Shown piece after piece: positions 9,276-16,203 of a stretch of 24,004 nucleotides of DNA. This DNA is from CAZMXI01 sp964570205. Its GTDB lineage: Bacteria > Planctomycetota > Phycisphaerae > Tepidisphaerales > Tepidisphaeraceae. Every line of letters starts with the position of its first letter. Within the stretch, counting starts at the first letter, position 1. Position numbers and translations under genes: made by a program. Under the pieces are notes generated by a model. That model was not told the origin of the DNA. It saw only the letters and a list, made by a program, of their open reading frames with translations, and did not search any database. The stretch is from NCBI GenBank assembly GCA_964570205.1, contig CAZMXI010000069.1:1-24004 (forward strand), written 5' to 3'.

Positions 9276-10553
9276 CTATTGATGGGCCAGGACGGCGAAC
9301 AACAACGCGATATTCGCCAGGATGGAAACGCCCAGGGCCACTAGCATCCAGGCCAGGAACCTCGGCTGTGTCCAGAAAGGCAGTTCGTGCACCTCGACAG
9401 GAGGCAGGTCAACGGTCTTGCCGGTTTCCTCTACCTTCGCCAGTGAGTCGAGATCGATTGTCCGCCGGGCGTGCGTAGGCGCCTCGCCGCGATGCACGGC
9501 CTTGAGGTCTTCCAGCATGTCGCGCGTCGACGCATAGCGCTCTTCGCGTTTCTTGGCCATGGCCACTTCGATGATCTCGCTGATGCCAGTGGACAACGCC
9601 GTGTTGATGTGATCCGGCGGGATCAGAGGCTCGCGCAGGTGTTTGTGCATGACCGCGCTGGGCGTCTCCGCCTCGAAGGGGGGGCGGCCGGTCACGAGGT
9701 GGTACATCGTCGCTCCAAGCGAGTAGATGTCGGCGCGGAAGTCGATGTCCACATCTCCGCGAATCTGCTCGGGGCTAATGTAATACGGCGTTCCGTACGC
9801 CTTGCCTGCCTCGGACTCGGCCGCCTCTTTATCGTCAGTCGCGCGGGCCAAGCCCAGATCGGTCAGCTTGGCGATGCCCTGAGGCGTAAGGATGATGTTC
9901 TTGGGCTTGACATCGCGGTGGATCAGGCTTCGCTCGTGGGCATGAGCCAGCGCATCGGTGATCTGGATCATGACATCCAGCGCCTCGGCCTCGGAGAAGG
10001 CCCGTCCCTCACCCAATGGGGGTGGCTGCATGGTGTCGTAAAGCGTTTTCCCCTCGATGTACTCCATCACAAAGTAGTGGAATCCGTCGGGCGAGCAGCC
10101 AACGTCGTAGGCCTGCACGATGTTGTTGTGGCTGAGGCGGGCGGCCGCTCGGCCTTCCTTATAAAAACGCTCGACGAACTCGGCGTTCTCGGCCAGACGC
10201 TTGGGCAGAACCTTGACGGCGACGATGCGGTCAAGCGATTCCTGCCGAGCCTTATAGACCGTGGCCATAGCGCCCTTGCCCAGCTTCTCAAGCAGGCGAT
10301 AACCGGGAATCTGGCTCCGCTTCCTCTGCTCAAGCTCGGATCGGATGCGTTTTGCCTGATTGACGGTGATGAAGCTATGCTCGACCAGAACCTCAGCGAG
10401 GCTCCGCTGGTTGGGGTCGGATGACTGCTTCTGTTGTTCGCGGCAGAAATCGACCTCGGTGCGGGTGGCTAAGCCCAATTCAATAACGACCTTGCCCACC
10501 TCGGTGTCAAGGCTCGTGTTCAGACCACTGGCATGGCTGTCAAGCGGCGGCAT
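9276..10553 (-). CDS. Membrane-anchored serine/threonine protein kinase
   Basis: 425 aa. Residues about 15-78 form a small helical module resembling the N-terminal domain of type II secretion ATPases. The kinase domain follows: glycine loop LGKGAMATV (91-99), VAVK with Lys114, HRDVKPKN with catalytic Asp204, and the metal-binding motif as DLG (222-224) instead of DFG; then YISPEQ (248-253) in the place of APE. A single membrane span lies at about 398-420, very near the C-terminus, so the kinase domain faces the cytoplasm and no sizeable outer sensor domain exists. Such kinases are abundant in planctomycetes; substrates are unknown. It converges on nusG and has its own upstream region with a possible promoter at 10640-10666. 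Confidence 0.95.
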   Translation of the reverse strand: MPPLDSHASGLNTSLDTEVGKVVIELGLATRTEVDFCREQQKQSSDPNQRSLAEVLVEHSFITVNQAKRIRSELEQRKRSQIPGYRLLEKLGKGAMATVYKARQESLDRIVAVKVLPKRLAENAEFVERFYKEGRAAARLSHNNIVQAYDVGCSPDGFHYFVMEYIEGKTLYDTMQPPPLGEGRAFSEAEALDVMIQITDALAHAHERSLIHRDVKPKNIILTPQGIAKLTDLGLARATDDKEAAESEAGKAYGTPYYISPEQIRGDVDIDFRADIYSLGATMYHLVTGRPPFEAETPSAVMHKHLREPLIPPDHINTALSTGISEIIEVAMAKKREERYASTRDMLEDLKAVHRGEAPTHARRTIDLDSLAKVEETGKTVDLPPVEVHELPFWTQPRFLAWMLVALGVSILANIALLFAVLAHQ

Positions 10554-10639
10554 ACGGATCTGTCTCTGCTATCGGCGATGCGAACGGCTCAATAAAGACG
10601 CGACAGGCCGAACATGCATAATGAAGAGAGTCACGCAAC

Positions 10640-10666
10640 GCTATAGTCTCCCTGTTGATATGTCAA
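10640..10666 (-). promoter_or_regulatory. Candidate promoter for the kinase gene
   Basis: On the minus strand TTGACA (10661-10666) is followed after 15 bp by TATAGC (10640-10645). The -35 is perfect but the spacer is short and the -10 matches only four of six. It would give a leader of about 80 nt before the kinase ATG at 10553. Confidence 0.4.
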
Positions 10667-10744
10667 GATGGGCGAATGGGTGCGACAGAAGCGTTGTATG
10701 CAGATATGCGAATATATCGCCTTGAGGGGCGACTGCGGAACAGA

Positions 10745-10818
10745 GGACAAGGGGCTTACCCCTTCGTCCACGGCTCAAACCGCTTGCATGAGCTCGTTTG
10801 CTACTGCGGTTGCCGTGG
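10745..10818. other. Two adjacent hairpins in non-coding DNA
   Basis: The first is GGAC-AAGGGG, a CTTA loop, and CCCCTT-c-GTCC (10745-10769), ten pairs with one bulged base. The second is CCACGGC plus AACCGC (10768-10783, with a 3-nt bulge) pairing with GCGGTT and GCCGTGG (10806-10818), 13 pairs. They share two bases and so could be alternative folds. No U-tract follows on either strand. Confidence 0.55.
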
Positions 10819-10999
10819 GTGTAACTCGGCTCCGATTTCTCATCCATCCCCGCGTGCGCCAGCATCTCTTCCCGGCGTGCACCTGCTCGCCGGCAATCGG
10901 CGATCTGGCGCCAGGCCAGGCAAGCCATCAGCGTCGTCTTCTCCGCAATCAGCCTCTCGTCATCCCTAAGCGTCGTCCAGTACATCGGACCTTCTGGGT

Positions 11000-11028
11000 T
11001 TGCCGCCATTACGCCAAAGAGGCGGCAA
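11000..11028. other. 8-bp perfect inverted repeat upstream of the YfgM-like gene
   Basis: TTGCCGCC (11000-11007) and GGCGGCAA (11021-11028) flank a 13-nt loop, about 80 bp before the ATG at 11106. It could be an operator-like dyad or an RNA hairpin; no run of T follows on the plus strand. Confidence 0.4.
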
Positions 11029-11087
11029 TGGCGCGCTACAGAATTCGTCACGCATCTTGCGGTAACTGGAAATAGCGGCTAGGGGGC

Positions 11088-11093
11088 TATACA
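11088..11093 (+). promoter_or_regulatory. Candidate -10 box (TATACA)
   Basis: TATACA ends 12 nt before the ATG at 11106, so the leader would be about 6 nt at most. There is no Shine-Dalgarno before that ATG and no good -35 at the normal distance. Supported mainly by the same layout recurring at other starts in this window. Confidence 0.4.
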
Positions 11094-11105
11094 CTGGCCG
11101 GACTT

Positions 11106-11897
11106 ATGAAAGCTGAACGGCGGCACGAACTTCAGACCAATACCTTGGCCCTCTGGCTTCGCTGGCGGGCTCCGCAGATATGGGAGAAACACGGCACCAA
11201 GATCCTTCTGGGGCTGATTGTGGTTGTTCTGGCGATCTATCTGATTCGCTGGCGGATGAATGCGCCCAAGATCGCTTTGAGCAACGCCCAGCAGCGACTG
11301 CTGACAGCGCGGAAGCAGGTGGAGGAGATGCCGCGGATCGAGGATCCGATGCAGGCGCGGCAGGTGCCGGATCTGGTGCAGGCGGCTCTGGATGAGTCCG
11401 ACGACGCGATTGTCCAGGCCGATGGGCACGCCATCCTAGGTGAGTACTACTGGAACCTCGCTACCCTGCCGGACTTGGACAAAGGTCTGGCCGGTGGTCC
11501 CGCCCGCAATTCTGAGGCGCACTATGCCGATTCCCAGAAGCACTTTCGAGAAGTGCTGAAGATTTCCGGAGCACCGGCCTATCTCGTTGCCCTGTCACAA
11601 CTTGGCCTTGGTGACATCGAGGCGAACTTGGCATGGGCCAAACAGCGCGAGACCGGCGCGGCCAGCAGGCCGACGAATCCGCACTGGGATGCTGCGAAAG
11701 AGCACTATTCCGCCGCTGCGGATGTTGCAGGCGTGCCTCCGACTCTGAAAGCTGTCGCGCAATCAAAGCTGCGGCAGTTGCCGACGCTCCAGAAGCCGAT
11801 CTATTTTGAGAAGCCCAAGCCAACGACCCAGCCGAGCACCCAGCCCGCCACGCAGCCGGCCTCCGAGGCCGCGCCGGCTACCCGGCCTACGCCGTGA
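11106..11897 (+). CDS. Membrane-anchored TPR-like protein (YfgM-like)
   Basis: 263 aa. A short basic N-terminus (MKAERRHELQTNTLALWL) precedes one membrane span (about 32-48), then a helical region with weak tetratricopeptide-like spacing (residues about 55-220) and a Pro/Thr/Gln-rich tail (PTTQPSTQPATQP) at the end. The layout matches the YfgM/ancillary SecYEG subunit family, which interacts with periplasmic chaperones, but the match is by architecture and N-terminal style rather than by a signature motif. The stop overlaps the GTG start of the pseudouridine synthase by 4 nt, so the two are translationally coupled. The ATG lacks a ribosome binding site and follows a -10-like box closely. Confidence 0.75.
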   Translation: MKAERRHELQTNTLALWLRWRAPQIWEKHGTKILLGLIVVVLAIYLIRWRMNAPKIALSNAQQRLLTARKQVEEMPRIEDPMQARQVPDLVQAALDESDDAIVQADGHAILGEYYWNLATLPDLDKGLAGGPARNSEAHYADSQKHFREVLKISGAPAYLVALSQLGLGDIEANLAWAKQRETGAASRPTNPHWDAAKEHYSAAADVAGVPPTLKAVAQSKLRQLPTLQKPIYFEKPKPTTQPSTQPATQPASEAAPATRPTP

Positions 11898-13009
11898 TAT
11901 CGTCTGTGACCGAAGACCCGGACCAATCCGATCAGCCAGAAGAAGACCTCCTCGCTCCGCCCGGAGCCGATGTGGATGCGGGCGATGAGTTGGAGCGCTA
12001 CCGATTCCGAGTCTCCAGGAACTTGGTGCGGCGGGTGGATCAATACCTGACCGATCGAGTCCCATATCTCTCCCGGGCGGCCGTGCAGCGGCTCATGACT
12101 GATGGGCTGGTCAAGGTGAATGGGAAGGTCATCAAGGCCAGTTACCATCCCAGGGAGGGCGACATCGTCGAGATGGTTGCCCCGCCTAAGCCGGTCAGCG
12201 AACTGATTCCCGAACCCATCCCCCTGGATGTGGTGTATGAGGATGAGCATTTCCTGGCGCTGAACAAGCAGGCCAACCTGATGGTCCATCCGGCAAGGGG
12301 CAAATGGACGGGCACGCTGGTGAACGGATTGGTGCATTATGGCCAGAAATGGTCGGGAGTTAACGGCAACTGGCGGCCGGGCATTCTGCACCGGCTGGAT
12401 CGAAACACGACGGGCATCATGCTCGTGGCCAAGAGCGATGAAGCGCATTGGCGGCTGGCGCGACAGTTTGAGAATCGAACGATCCAGAAATCGTATGTTG
12501 CGATATGTCATGGAGTTCCGCCGCTTCAGTCGGATGTGATCGATTTGCCCATTGGCCGGGATCGATATGTCAGGGAGAAGCAGGCGATCCGGAAGGTGGA
12601 GAATGGCGGCCGCCTGGCCGTGACGGTCTATCAGGTTCTGGAGACCTATGAGCACCCCGAGACGGCAATGCTGGTATCCGGCGAGCACCCTGGAGACCAG
12701 GGATTCCCGCCTCCCCCGAGACGTTTCAGCTTCGTGAAGCTAATGCCTAAGACGGGTCGGACGCATCAGTTGCGCGTACACATGATGTCCAAGGGGCATC
12801 CGATGGTGGGAGACACCATGTATGGGGGTCGGGTGTTTTCGGCGGGCGATTTTCGAATCGAGCGGCAAGCCCTTCATGCGGCGGAGATTACGTTTGTTCA
12901 TCCTGGTACGCTGGAACGGATGACGTTAACTGCTCCCTTGCCGCAGGATATGACTCGGTTGATAGAGATTTTGCGCCTCCGGGGCCCTTCAACCCCGGCG
13001 GTTGGTTGA
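11894..13009 (+). CDS. RluA/RluD-family RNA pseudouridine synthase
   Basis: 371 aa starting with GTG at 11894, overlapping the previous stop as GTGA. An S4 RNA-binding domain occupies about residues 45-100 (DQYLTDRVPYLSRAAVQRLMTDGLVKVNG region), followed by the catalytic domain with HRLDRNTTG (166-174), where Asp169 is the nucleophile. The late KTGRTHQLRVHM block and GHPMVGDTMYGG are also typical. An S4 domain plus this motif points to RluD (23S rRNA positions near 1911-1917 in E. coli) or RluC; which one cannot be decided here. An acidic 30-residue N-terminal extension and a short insert near residues 255-275 make it longer than RluD (about 326 aa). Confidence 0.93.
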   Translation: MISSVTEDPDQSDQPEEDLLAPPGADVDAGDELERYRFRVSRNLVRRVDQYLTDRVPYLSRAAVQRLMTDGLVKVNGKVIKASYHPREGDIVEMVAPPKPVSELIPEPIPLDVVYEDEHFLALNKQANLMVHPARGKWTGTLVNGLVHYGQKWSGVNGNWRPGILHRLDRNTTGIMLVAKSDEAHWRLARQFENRTIQKSYVAICHGVPPLQSDVIDLPIGRDRYVREKQAIRKVENGGRLAVTVYQVLETYEHPETAMLVSGEHPGDQGFPPPPRRFSFVKLMPKTGRTHQLRVHMMSKGHPMVGDTMYGGRVFSAGDFRIERQALHAAEITFVHPGTLERMTLTAPLPQDMTRLIEILRLRGPSTPAVG

Positions 13010-13011
13010 CG

Positions 13012-13017
13012 TATAAT
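13012..13017 (+). promoter_or_regulatory. -10 box (TATAAT) for tatA
   Basis: A perfect TATAAT begins just after the stop of the pseudouridine synthase gene. A start near 13024 would give a leader of about 60 nt before the tatA ATG at 13083. The -35 region is poor (TTCAAC at 18 bp). Confidence 0.5.
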
Positions 13018-13082
13018 GATTGGTTCTACGGCGAGCGACCCGGATGGGTGGATCGTCGGGCATGCTCCAGAGAGGTATCACC

Positions 13083-13394
13083 ATGATGGATGTGTTCAGC
13101 AATATCGCGCCGGTGCTTGGTTTTGGCTTTCCCCAAGGCATGGGCGAGTGGCTTATCATCGCGGCGATCGGTCTTCTGCTGTTTGGGAAGCGACTGCCGG
13201 AAGTTGGGCGCAGCCTGGGCAAGGGCATCGTGGAATTCAAGAAGGGGCTGAAAGGGGTCGAGGAGGATGTGGAGCGGGCATCGGACGAGAAGCCGAAACT
13301 GGAGGGCGGCGAGAAGCCCAAGCTTCCCAAGTTTGACCCGGAGACCGGCGAGCCCATCAACCGCGAAGCCGGCACGGAACCGAAAACGACCTAA
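13083..13394 (+). CDS. tatA: Sec-independent translocase subunit TatA/TatE
   Basis: 103 aa (102 if the second ATG at 13086 is used). A short N-terminus leads into one membrane span, MGEWLIIAAIGLLLFGKRLP, with the FGKRLPEVGRSLGKGIVEFKKG hinge and amphipathic helix that define TatA, then a charged, proline-rich tail. TatA forms the pore for folded proteins with a twin-arginine signal; the isomerase-like protein at the left edge carries such a signal. AGAGG lies upstream of the ATG. No tatB or tatC is adjacent. It is bounded by its own -10 box and a good terminator, so it is probably monocistronic. The in-frame extension to 13020 overlaps the promoter and is not used. Confidence 0.94.
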   Translation: MMDVFSNIAPVLGFGFPQGMGEWLIIAAIGLLLFGKRLPEVGRSLGKGIVEFKKGLKGVEEDVERASDEKPKLEGGEKPKLPKFDPETGEPINREAGTEPKTT

Positions 13395-13425
13395 GAAAGT
13401 GCCGATTCAAAAATAACGATCAGGC

Positions 13426-13458
13426 GACCCGCGGAATTTGCACCGCGGGTCCATTTTT
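13426..13458 (+). terminator. Intrinsic terminator after tatA
   Basis: A perfect 9-bp stem, GACCCGCGG (13426-13434) and CCGCGGGTC (13443-13451), with an 8-nt loop, followed by CA and five T (13454-13458). It lies about 30 bp after the tatA stop and is the clearest intrinsic terminator in the window. Confidence 0.9.
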
Positions 13459-13481
13459 CCTTAGGAGGCCTCAGTCGGCAC

Positions 13482-13490
13482 TGCTACAAT
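13482..13490 (+). promoter_or_regulatory. Extended -10 promoter for the STN/Gly-rich protein
   Basis: TGC followed by TACAAT forms an extended -10 (TGnTACAAT). The start would be near 13497, about 62 nt before the ATG at 13559. The -35 region is weak, as is common with an extended -10. Confidence 0.5.
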
Positions 13491-13558
13491 ATCACTCACG
13501 TTTGCTCGTTGTGAACAGGGCGTGAATGCGGTGGTGCCTCACACCAAGGGAGCCGACG

Positions 13559-14443
13559 ATGAGAAGATCGATCGTGCTATCGGCGTTGGTCGCGATTTCT
13601 CTGGTCTGCGCAGTGGATGCCCCGGCCAAACCAAGCCGGGAGAGCGTGCAGACGCGCAGCACGCTGGGGCGAATCGTTCCCTCGGTGGATTTCGCGAATG
13701 TCACGTTTCAGGATGCGATTGTTTTTCTTCAGGATCTGACGGGGGCAAACCTGCATGTCAACTGGAAGGCGATTGAAGCGACAGGTGTTGCCAAAGACAC
13801 GGTGATCAGCATGAAGCTGCGACATGTGTCGTTGCGCCGCGTGCTCGGTCTGCTGTTGACCGAGGCGGCTGGCGGGGACACGTTGACGTTTTACGTCGAT
13901 GACGGGGTCATCGAGGTGACGACGCGGGAGATCGCGGACGGAAAGATGATTACGGTTGTCTACCCCGTGCATGATCTGCTGGTGGAGCCGCCGAACCTGG
14001 ACATGATGCCGACCTTCATGGGAGGGGGCATGGGCGGCTACGGCGGATCCGGGAGTTACGGCGGGGGCGGCTATGGCGGGAGCGGCAGCTATGGCAGAGG
14101 CGGGGGTTATGGATCGAGCGGCGGCACTTATGGGCGTTATAGCGGGCGGACCTCCTCTCGCAACAGCGGCGGGTATGGTAGCGGCGGGTATGGGGCTGGC
14201 GCCAGCGGCGGCAGATACGGAAGTTCCACCAGCGGCACGACCACGGGCGGAGCAGGCGGACTGGGCTCGGGCGACCCGGCCAAGGACAAAGGCCAAGAAC
14301 TGCTGGATCTGATCATTGAGACCGTTTTCCCGGACATGTGGACCCAGAACGGCGGCAAGTGCTCTATTCGTTTCTTCAACGGGCATCTGGTAGTGACAGC
14401 GCCGAGGAGCGTGCATGAGGCGATTGGCGGCCCGTTGGAATAG
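13559..14443 (+). CDS. Exported STN/secretin-like protein with a Gly/Ser/Tyr-rich insert
   Basis: 294 aa. The ATG at 13559 has AAGGGAG upstream and is followed directly by a signal peptide (MRRSIVLSALVAISLVCAV). Residues about 40-125 look like the STN fold found at the N-terminus of secretins and TonB receptors (VDFANVTFQDAIVFLQDLTG, then VISMKLRHVSLRRVLGLLL). Residues about 154-235 are low-complexity, almost only Gly, Ser, Tyr, Arg and Thr. The C-terminal about 55 residues (LLDLIIETVFPDMW and HLVVTAPRSVHEAIGGPL) resemble the repeated secretin-like unit that often ends such planctomycete proteins. It lacks a secretin pore domain. Role unknown; a periplasmic adaptor or surface protein is possible. 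It is isolated between a terminator and a hairpin. Confidence 0.8.
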   Translation: MRRSIVLSALVAISLVCAVDAPAKPSRESVQTRSTLGRIVPSVDFANVTFQDAIVFLQDLTGANLHVNWKAIEATGVAKDTVISMKLRHVSLRRVLGLLLTEAAGGDTLTFYVDDGVIEVTTREIADGKMITVVYPVHDLLVEPPNLDMMPTFMGGGMGGYGGSGSYGGGGYGGSGSYGRGGGYGSSGGTYGRYSGRTSSRNSGGYGSGGYGAGASGGRYGSSTSGTTTGGAGGLGSGDPAKDKGQELLDLIIETVFPDMWTQNGGKCSIRFFNGHLVVTAPRSVHEAIGGPLE

Positions 14444-14479
14444 CGGCTTGCGGGCGGCCGTCTGATGGCATGATTGGTG

Positions 14480-14509
14480 CCGAAGCCCGGAAGCGAATCC
14501 GGGCTTCGG
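14480..14509 (+). terminator. Perfect 12-bp hairpin after the STN protein gene
   Basis: CCGAAGCCCGGA (14480-14491) and TCCGGGCTTCGG (14498-14509) pair perfectly around a 6-nt loop. No U-tract follows on either strand, so it is either a terminator of atypical form, an mRNA 3'-end stabiliser, or a transcription pause site. Confidence 0.55.
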
Positions 14510-14578
14510 GTGTCTTCGGCAGGCGGCGCGATCCTGTTGCGACCTCGCGTCCGTCGCCGCCCCGGGTCGCCGCGATTC

Positions 14579-14587
14579 TGCTATAAT
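14579..14587 (+). promoter_or_regulatory. Extended -10 promoter (TGCTATAAT) for the Nudix gene
   Basis: A perfect TATAAT with the TGn extension. It overlaps the in-frame ATG at 14586, so that codon cannot be the start if the promoter is real. The next ATG, at 14595, lies 7 nt after the -10, which is where transcription itself should begin: a leaderless mRNA is predicted. Confidence 0.65.
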
Positions 14588-14594
14588 GGGGTCA

Positions 14595-15128
14595 ATGTCA
14601 CATAGACTTGTTGAACGTCAGTCGCTCTATTCCGGCCGGAAGGTGAGCCTTGAGATTCACCACCTGGATGATGATGAGGGTCGGCGGATTCAGCGGGAGG
14701 TGGTGGTGCATCCCGGGGCGGTGGCGGTCCTGCCGTTTCTCGATGAAAACACGATTCTGCTGATCCGGAACCGGCGATATGCGATTGCACAGGTTCTTCT
14801 CGAACTTCCGGCGGGGACGCTGGAAAAAGGGGAATCACCGATTAACTGCGCCGGGCGCGAACTACAGGAAGAGACGGGATATCTGGCCGGCCGGCTGAAG
14901 TTGATCGGGACGTTCTTCACGTCTCCGGGCATCATGACCGAGAAGATGTACTGCTATGCGGCGTTCAATCTGAAGCAGACCGAGGCGAGCCCTGAGGCCG
15001 GCGAGGAGATTGAACTGCAGCCGACAGCGTTGGCTGACGCAATCGACATGATCCGCACCGGCCAGATTGTAGATGGCAAGACGATCGCAGTGCTGTTGAT
15101 GTACGAGCGTTTTCAGCCGAGGATGTGA
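14595..15128 (+). CDS. Nudix hydrolase, ADP-ribose pyrophosphatase type
   Basis: 177 aa. The Nudix box is complete at residues 74-96: Gly74, Glu80, Arg88-Glu89-Leu90, Glu92-Glu93, Gly95. The N-terminal strand-rich part and the LLELPAGTLEKGE lead-in are like ADP-ribose pyrophosphatases (NudF), which cleave ADP-ribose to AMP and ribose 5-phosphate; other nucleoside diphosphate sugars are possible substrates. The start at 14595 is preferred over 14586 because the latter lies inside the -10 box. The stop TGA overlaps the ATG of the next small frame by 1 nt, suggesting an operon that continues into the rhomboid gene. Confidence 0.92.
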   Translation: MSHRLVERQSLYSGRKVSLEIHHLDDDEGRRIQREVVVHPGAVAVLPFLDENTILLIRNRRYAIAQVLLELPAGTLEKGESPINCAGRELQEETGYLAGRLKLIGTFFTSPGIMTEKMYCYAAFNLKQTEASPEAGEEIELQPTALADAIDMIRTGQIVDGKTIAVLLMYERFQPRM

Positions 15129-15328
15129 TGGCAGGCATGCCGCGCGTCGGCAAGCGGCGTGGGGCCTATGATTGGCAGCGGGCAGGCCGTTCGGTGGATT
15201 CGATCGTTGATGACCGTGTCATCAGCGAAGCCCGGCAGTCGCTGATGGCCATCGGGGCCTGGGGCATGTCGATTGCCGTATCGGTCATGCCTGGCTGTGT
15301 GGATGGCAGGCTGGCGCAAGAGGCATGA
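15128..15328 (+). CDS. Small hypothetical protein between Nudix and rhomboid genes
   Basis: 66 aa from the ATG at 15128 (a GTG at 15125 is also possible). I do not recognise it. Its first half is charged, and the second half has a moderately hydrophobic stretch (SLMAIGAWGMSIAVSVMPGC) that could be a membrane segment or a poor signal. What favours a real gene is context: its ATG overlaps the Nudix stop (TGATG) and its own stop overlaps the rhomboid ATG (ATGA). Without it there would be a 196-bp gap inside an otherwise tight run. The overlap with the rhomboid start could be chance. Confidence 0.5.
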   Translation: MAGMPRVGKRRGAYDWQRAGRSVDSIVDDRVISEARQSLMAIGAWGMSIAVSVMPGCVDGRLAQEA

Positions 15329-16158
15329 GCATGGCGTGGCAGGATCGCCCATATCATCGCAATGAAGGTTCGTTTCAGATGCGCTTTGGCTTCGGCGCGC
15401 CGGGCAAGATGACGCTATCGATCGTCATCGCCTGCGTGCTCGGCTTTGCGATTCAGCAGACGAGTGATGCGGTCTGGAGGTGGGGAGCGCTGACACGGGA
15501 TACCGGGCTGATTCAGCCGTGGCGGCTGATCACCTATCAGTTCCTGCATGCCGATTCATGGCATATCTTCTTCAACCTGCTGGTGGTGTACTTCTTCCTG
15601 AACCCGCTGGAACGGCTGTGGGGGCCGGCGAAGGCGCTGGCGTTCTACACGGCCGGCGGCGTGGTGGCCGGACTGGCGTTCATGTTGCTGGCGGTGTTTC
15701 TGCCGGTGGATCCCCGGCTGATTGGGGCGAGTGGATCCGCGCTGGCCGCGCTGGGCGCGTGCGCGCTGCTGTTCCCGGAGATGACGGTATACCTGATCGT
15801 GATTCCGGTGCCGATCCGGCTGTTGGCGCTGCTGATCGGCCTGCTGTACACCCTGAGCATCATCGGTGAGCGAGACCTTTCGAACGCAGCACACCTGGGC
15901 GGGCTGGTATTCGGCATCGCCGGGCCTTATTGGTGTGGACCCATGTGGTCGCGATTCGCTCGTCGGCGACAGCACCGGAGATTGCAGCGGATTACCATGG
16001 AAGAGCAGCACGAGCAGGAGGTGGTGGATCGGATCCTGCAGAAGGTGCACGACCAGGGCATGCACAGCCTGAGTTGGCGGGAGCGGCGGACGCTGCGGCA
16101 GGCGACGCAGAGACAGCGGCAGCGGGATGAGGAATTGGCGGCCAGGCGACGACTGTAG
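15325..16158 (+). CDS. Rhomboid-family intramembrane serine protease
   Basis: 277 aa. About six membrane spans between residues 28 and 205. The catalytic Ser136 is in GASG and the partner His190 in AAHLGG; His80 and Asn84 (HIFFN) match the oxyanion-site residues of GlpG. WRLITYQFLHADSWH is the usual rhomboid lead-in. All catalytic residues are present, so it is probably active, cutting membrane proteins within or near the bilayer. After the last span there is a 70-residue, highly charged, Arg/Gln-rich helical tail (208-277) in the cytoplasm. The ATG overlaps the preceding stop; a later ATG at about residue 19 (15379) is an alternative. Substrates are unknown. Confidence 0.94.
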   Translation: MSMAWQDRPYHRNEGSFQMRFGFGAPGKMTLSIVIACVLGFAIQQTSDAVWRWGALTRDTGLIQPWRLITYQFLHADSWHIFFNLLVVYFFLNPLERLWGPAKALAFYTAGGVVAGLAFMLLAVFLPVDPRLIGASGSALAALGACALLFPEMTVYLIVIPVPIRLLALLIGLLYTLSIIGERDLSNAAHLGGLVFGIAGPYWCGPMWSRFARRRQHRRLQRITMEEQHEQEVVDRILQKVHDQGMHSLSWRERRTLRQATQRQRQRDEELAARRRL

Positions 16159-16189
16159 CGCGGGGCGGGCGGACACGCGGCGATTTGGG

Positions 16190-16195
16190 TATATT
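16190..16195 (+). promoter_or_regulatory. -10 box (TATATT) for the zinc-ribbon membrane protein
   Basis: TATATT ends 8 nt before the ATG at 16204. No Shine-Dalgarno lies between them and no good -35 is seen. Transcription would begin at or next to the A of the ATG. Confidence 0.5.
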
Positions 16196-16203
16196 CGACG
16201 GAC

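Larger units (their letters stand above)
10554..11105. other. Gene-poor 550-bp region with strong hairpins
   Basis: No frame here convinces me. A 136-codon minus frame (10641-11051) and a 135-codon plus frame (10668-11075) overlap each other, lack ribosome binding sites, and resemble no family I know. The sequence is rich in inverted repeats: AAGGGG/CCCCTT (10749-10764), a 13-bp bulged stem (10768-10818), and an 8-bp stem TTGCCGCC/GGCGGCAA (11000-11028). It could hold a non-coding RNA, a kinase leader, or decayed coding sequence. I find no tmRNA, RNase P or SRP RNA signature. Confidence 0.5.

Noticed and set aside
10641..11051. 136-codon minus frame in the gene-poor region
   Set aside because: No ribosome binding site, no recognisable family, and overlapped by an equally long plus frame. 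It could be a decayed gene, so I keep it only as a possibility.
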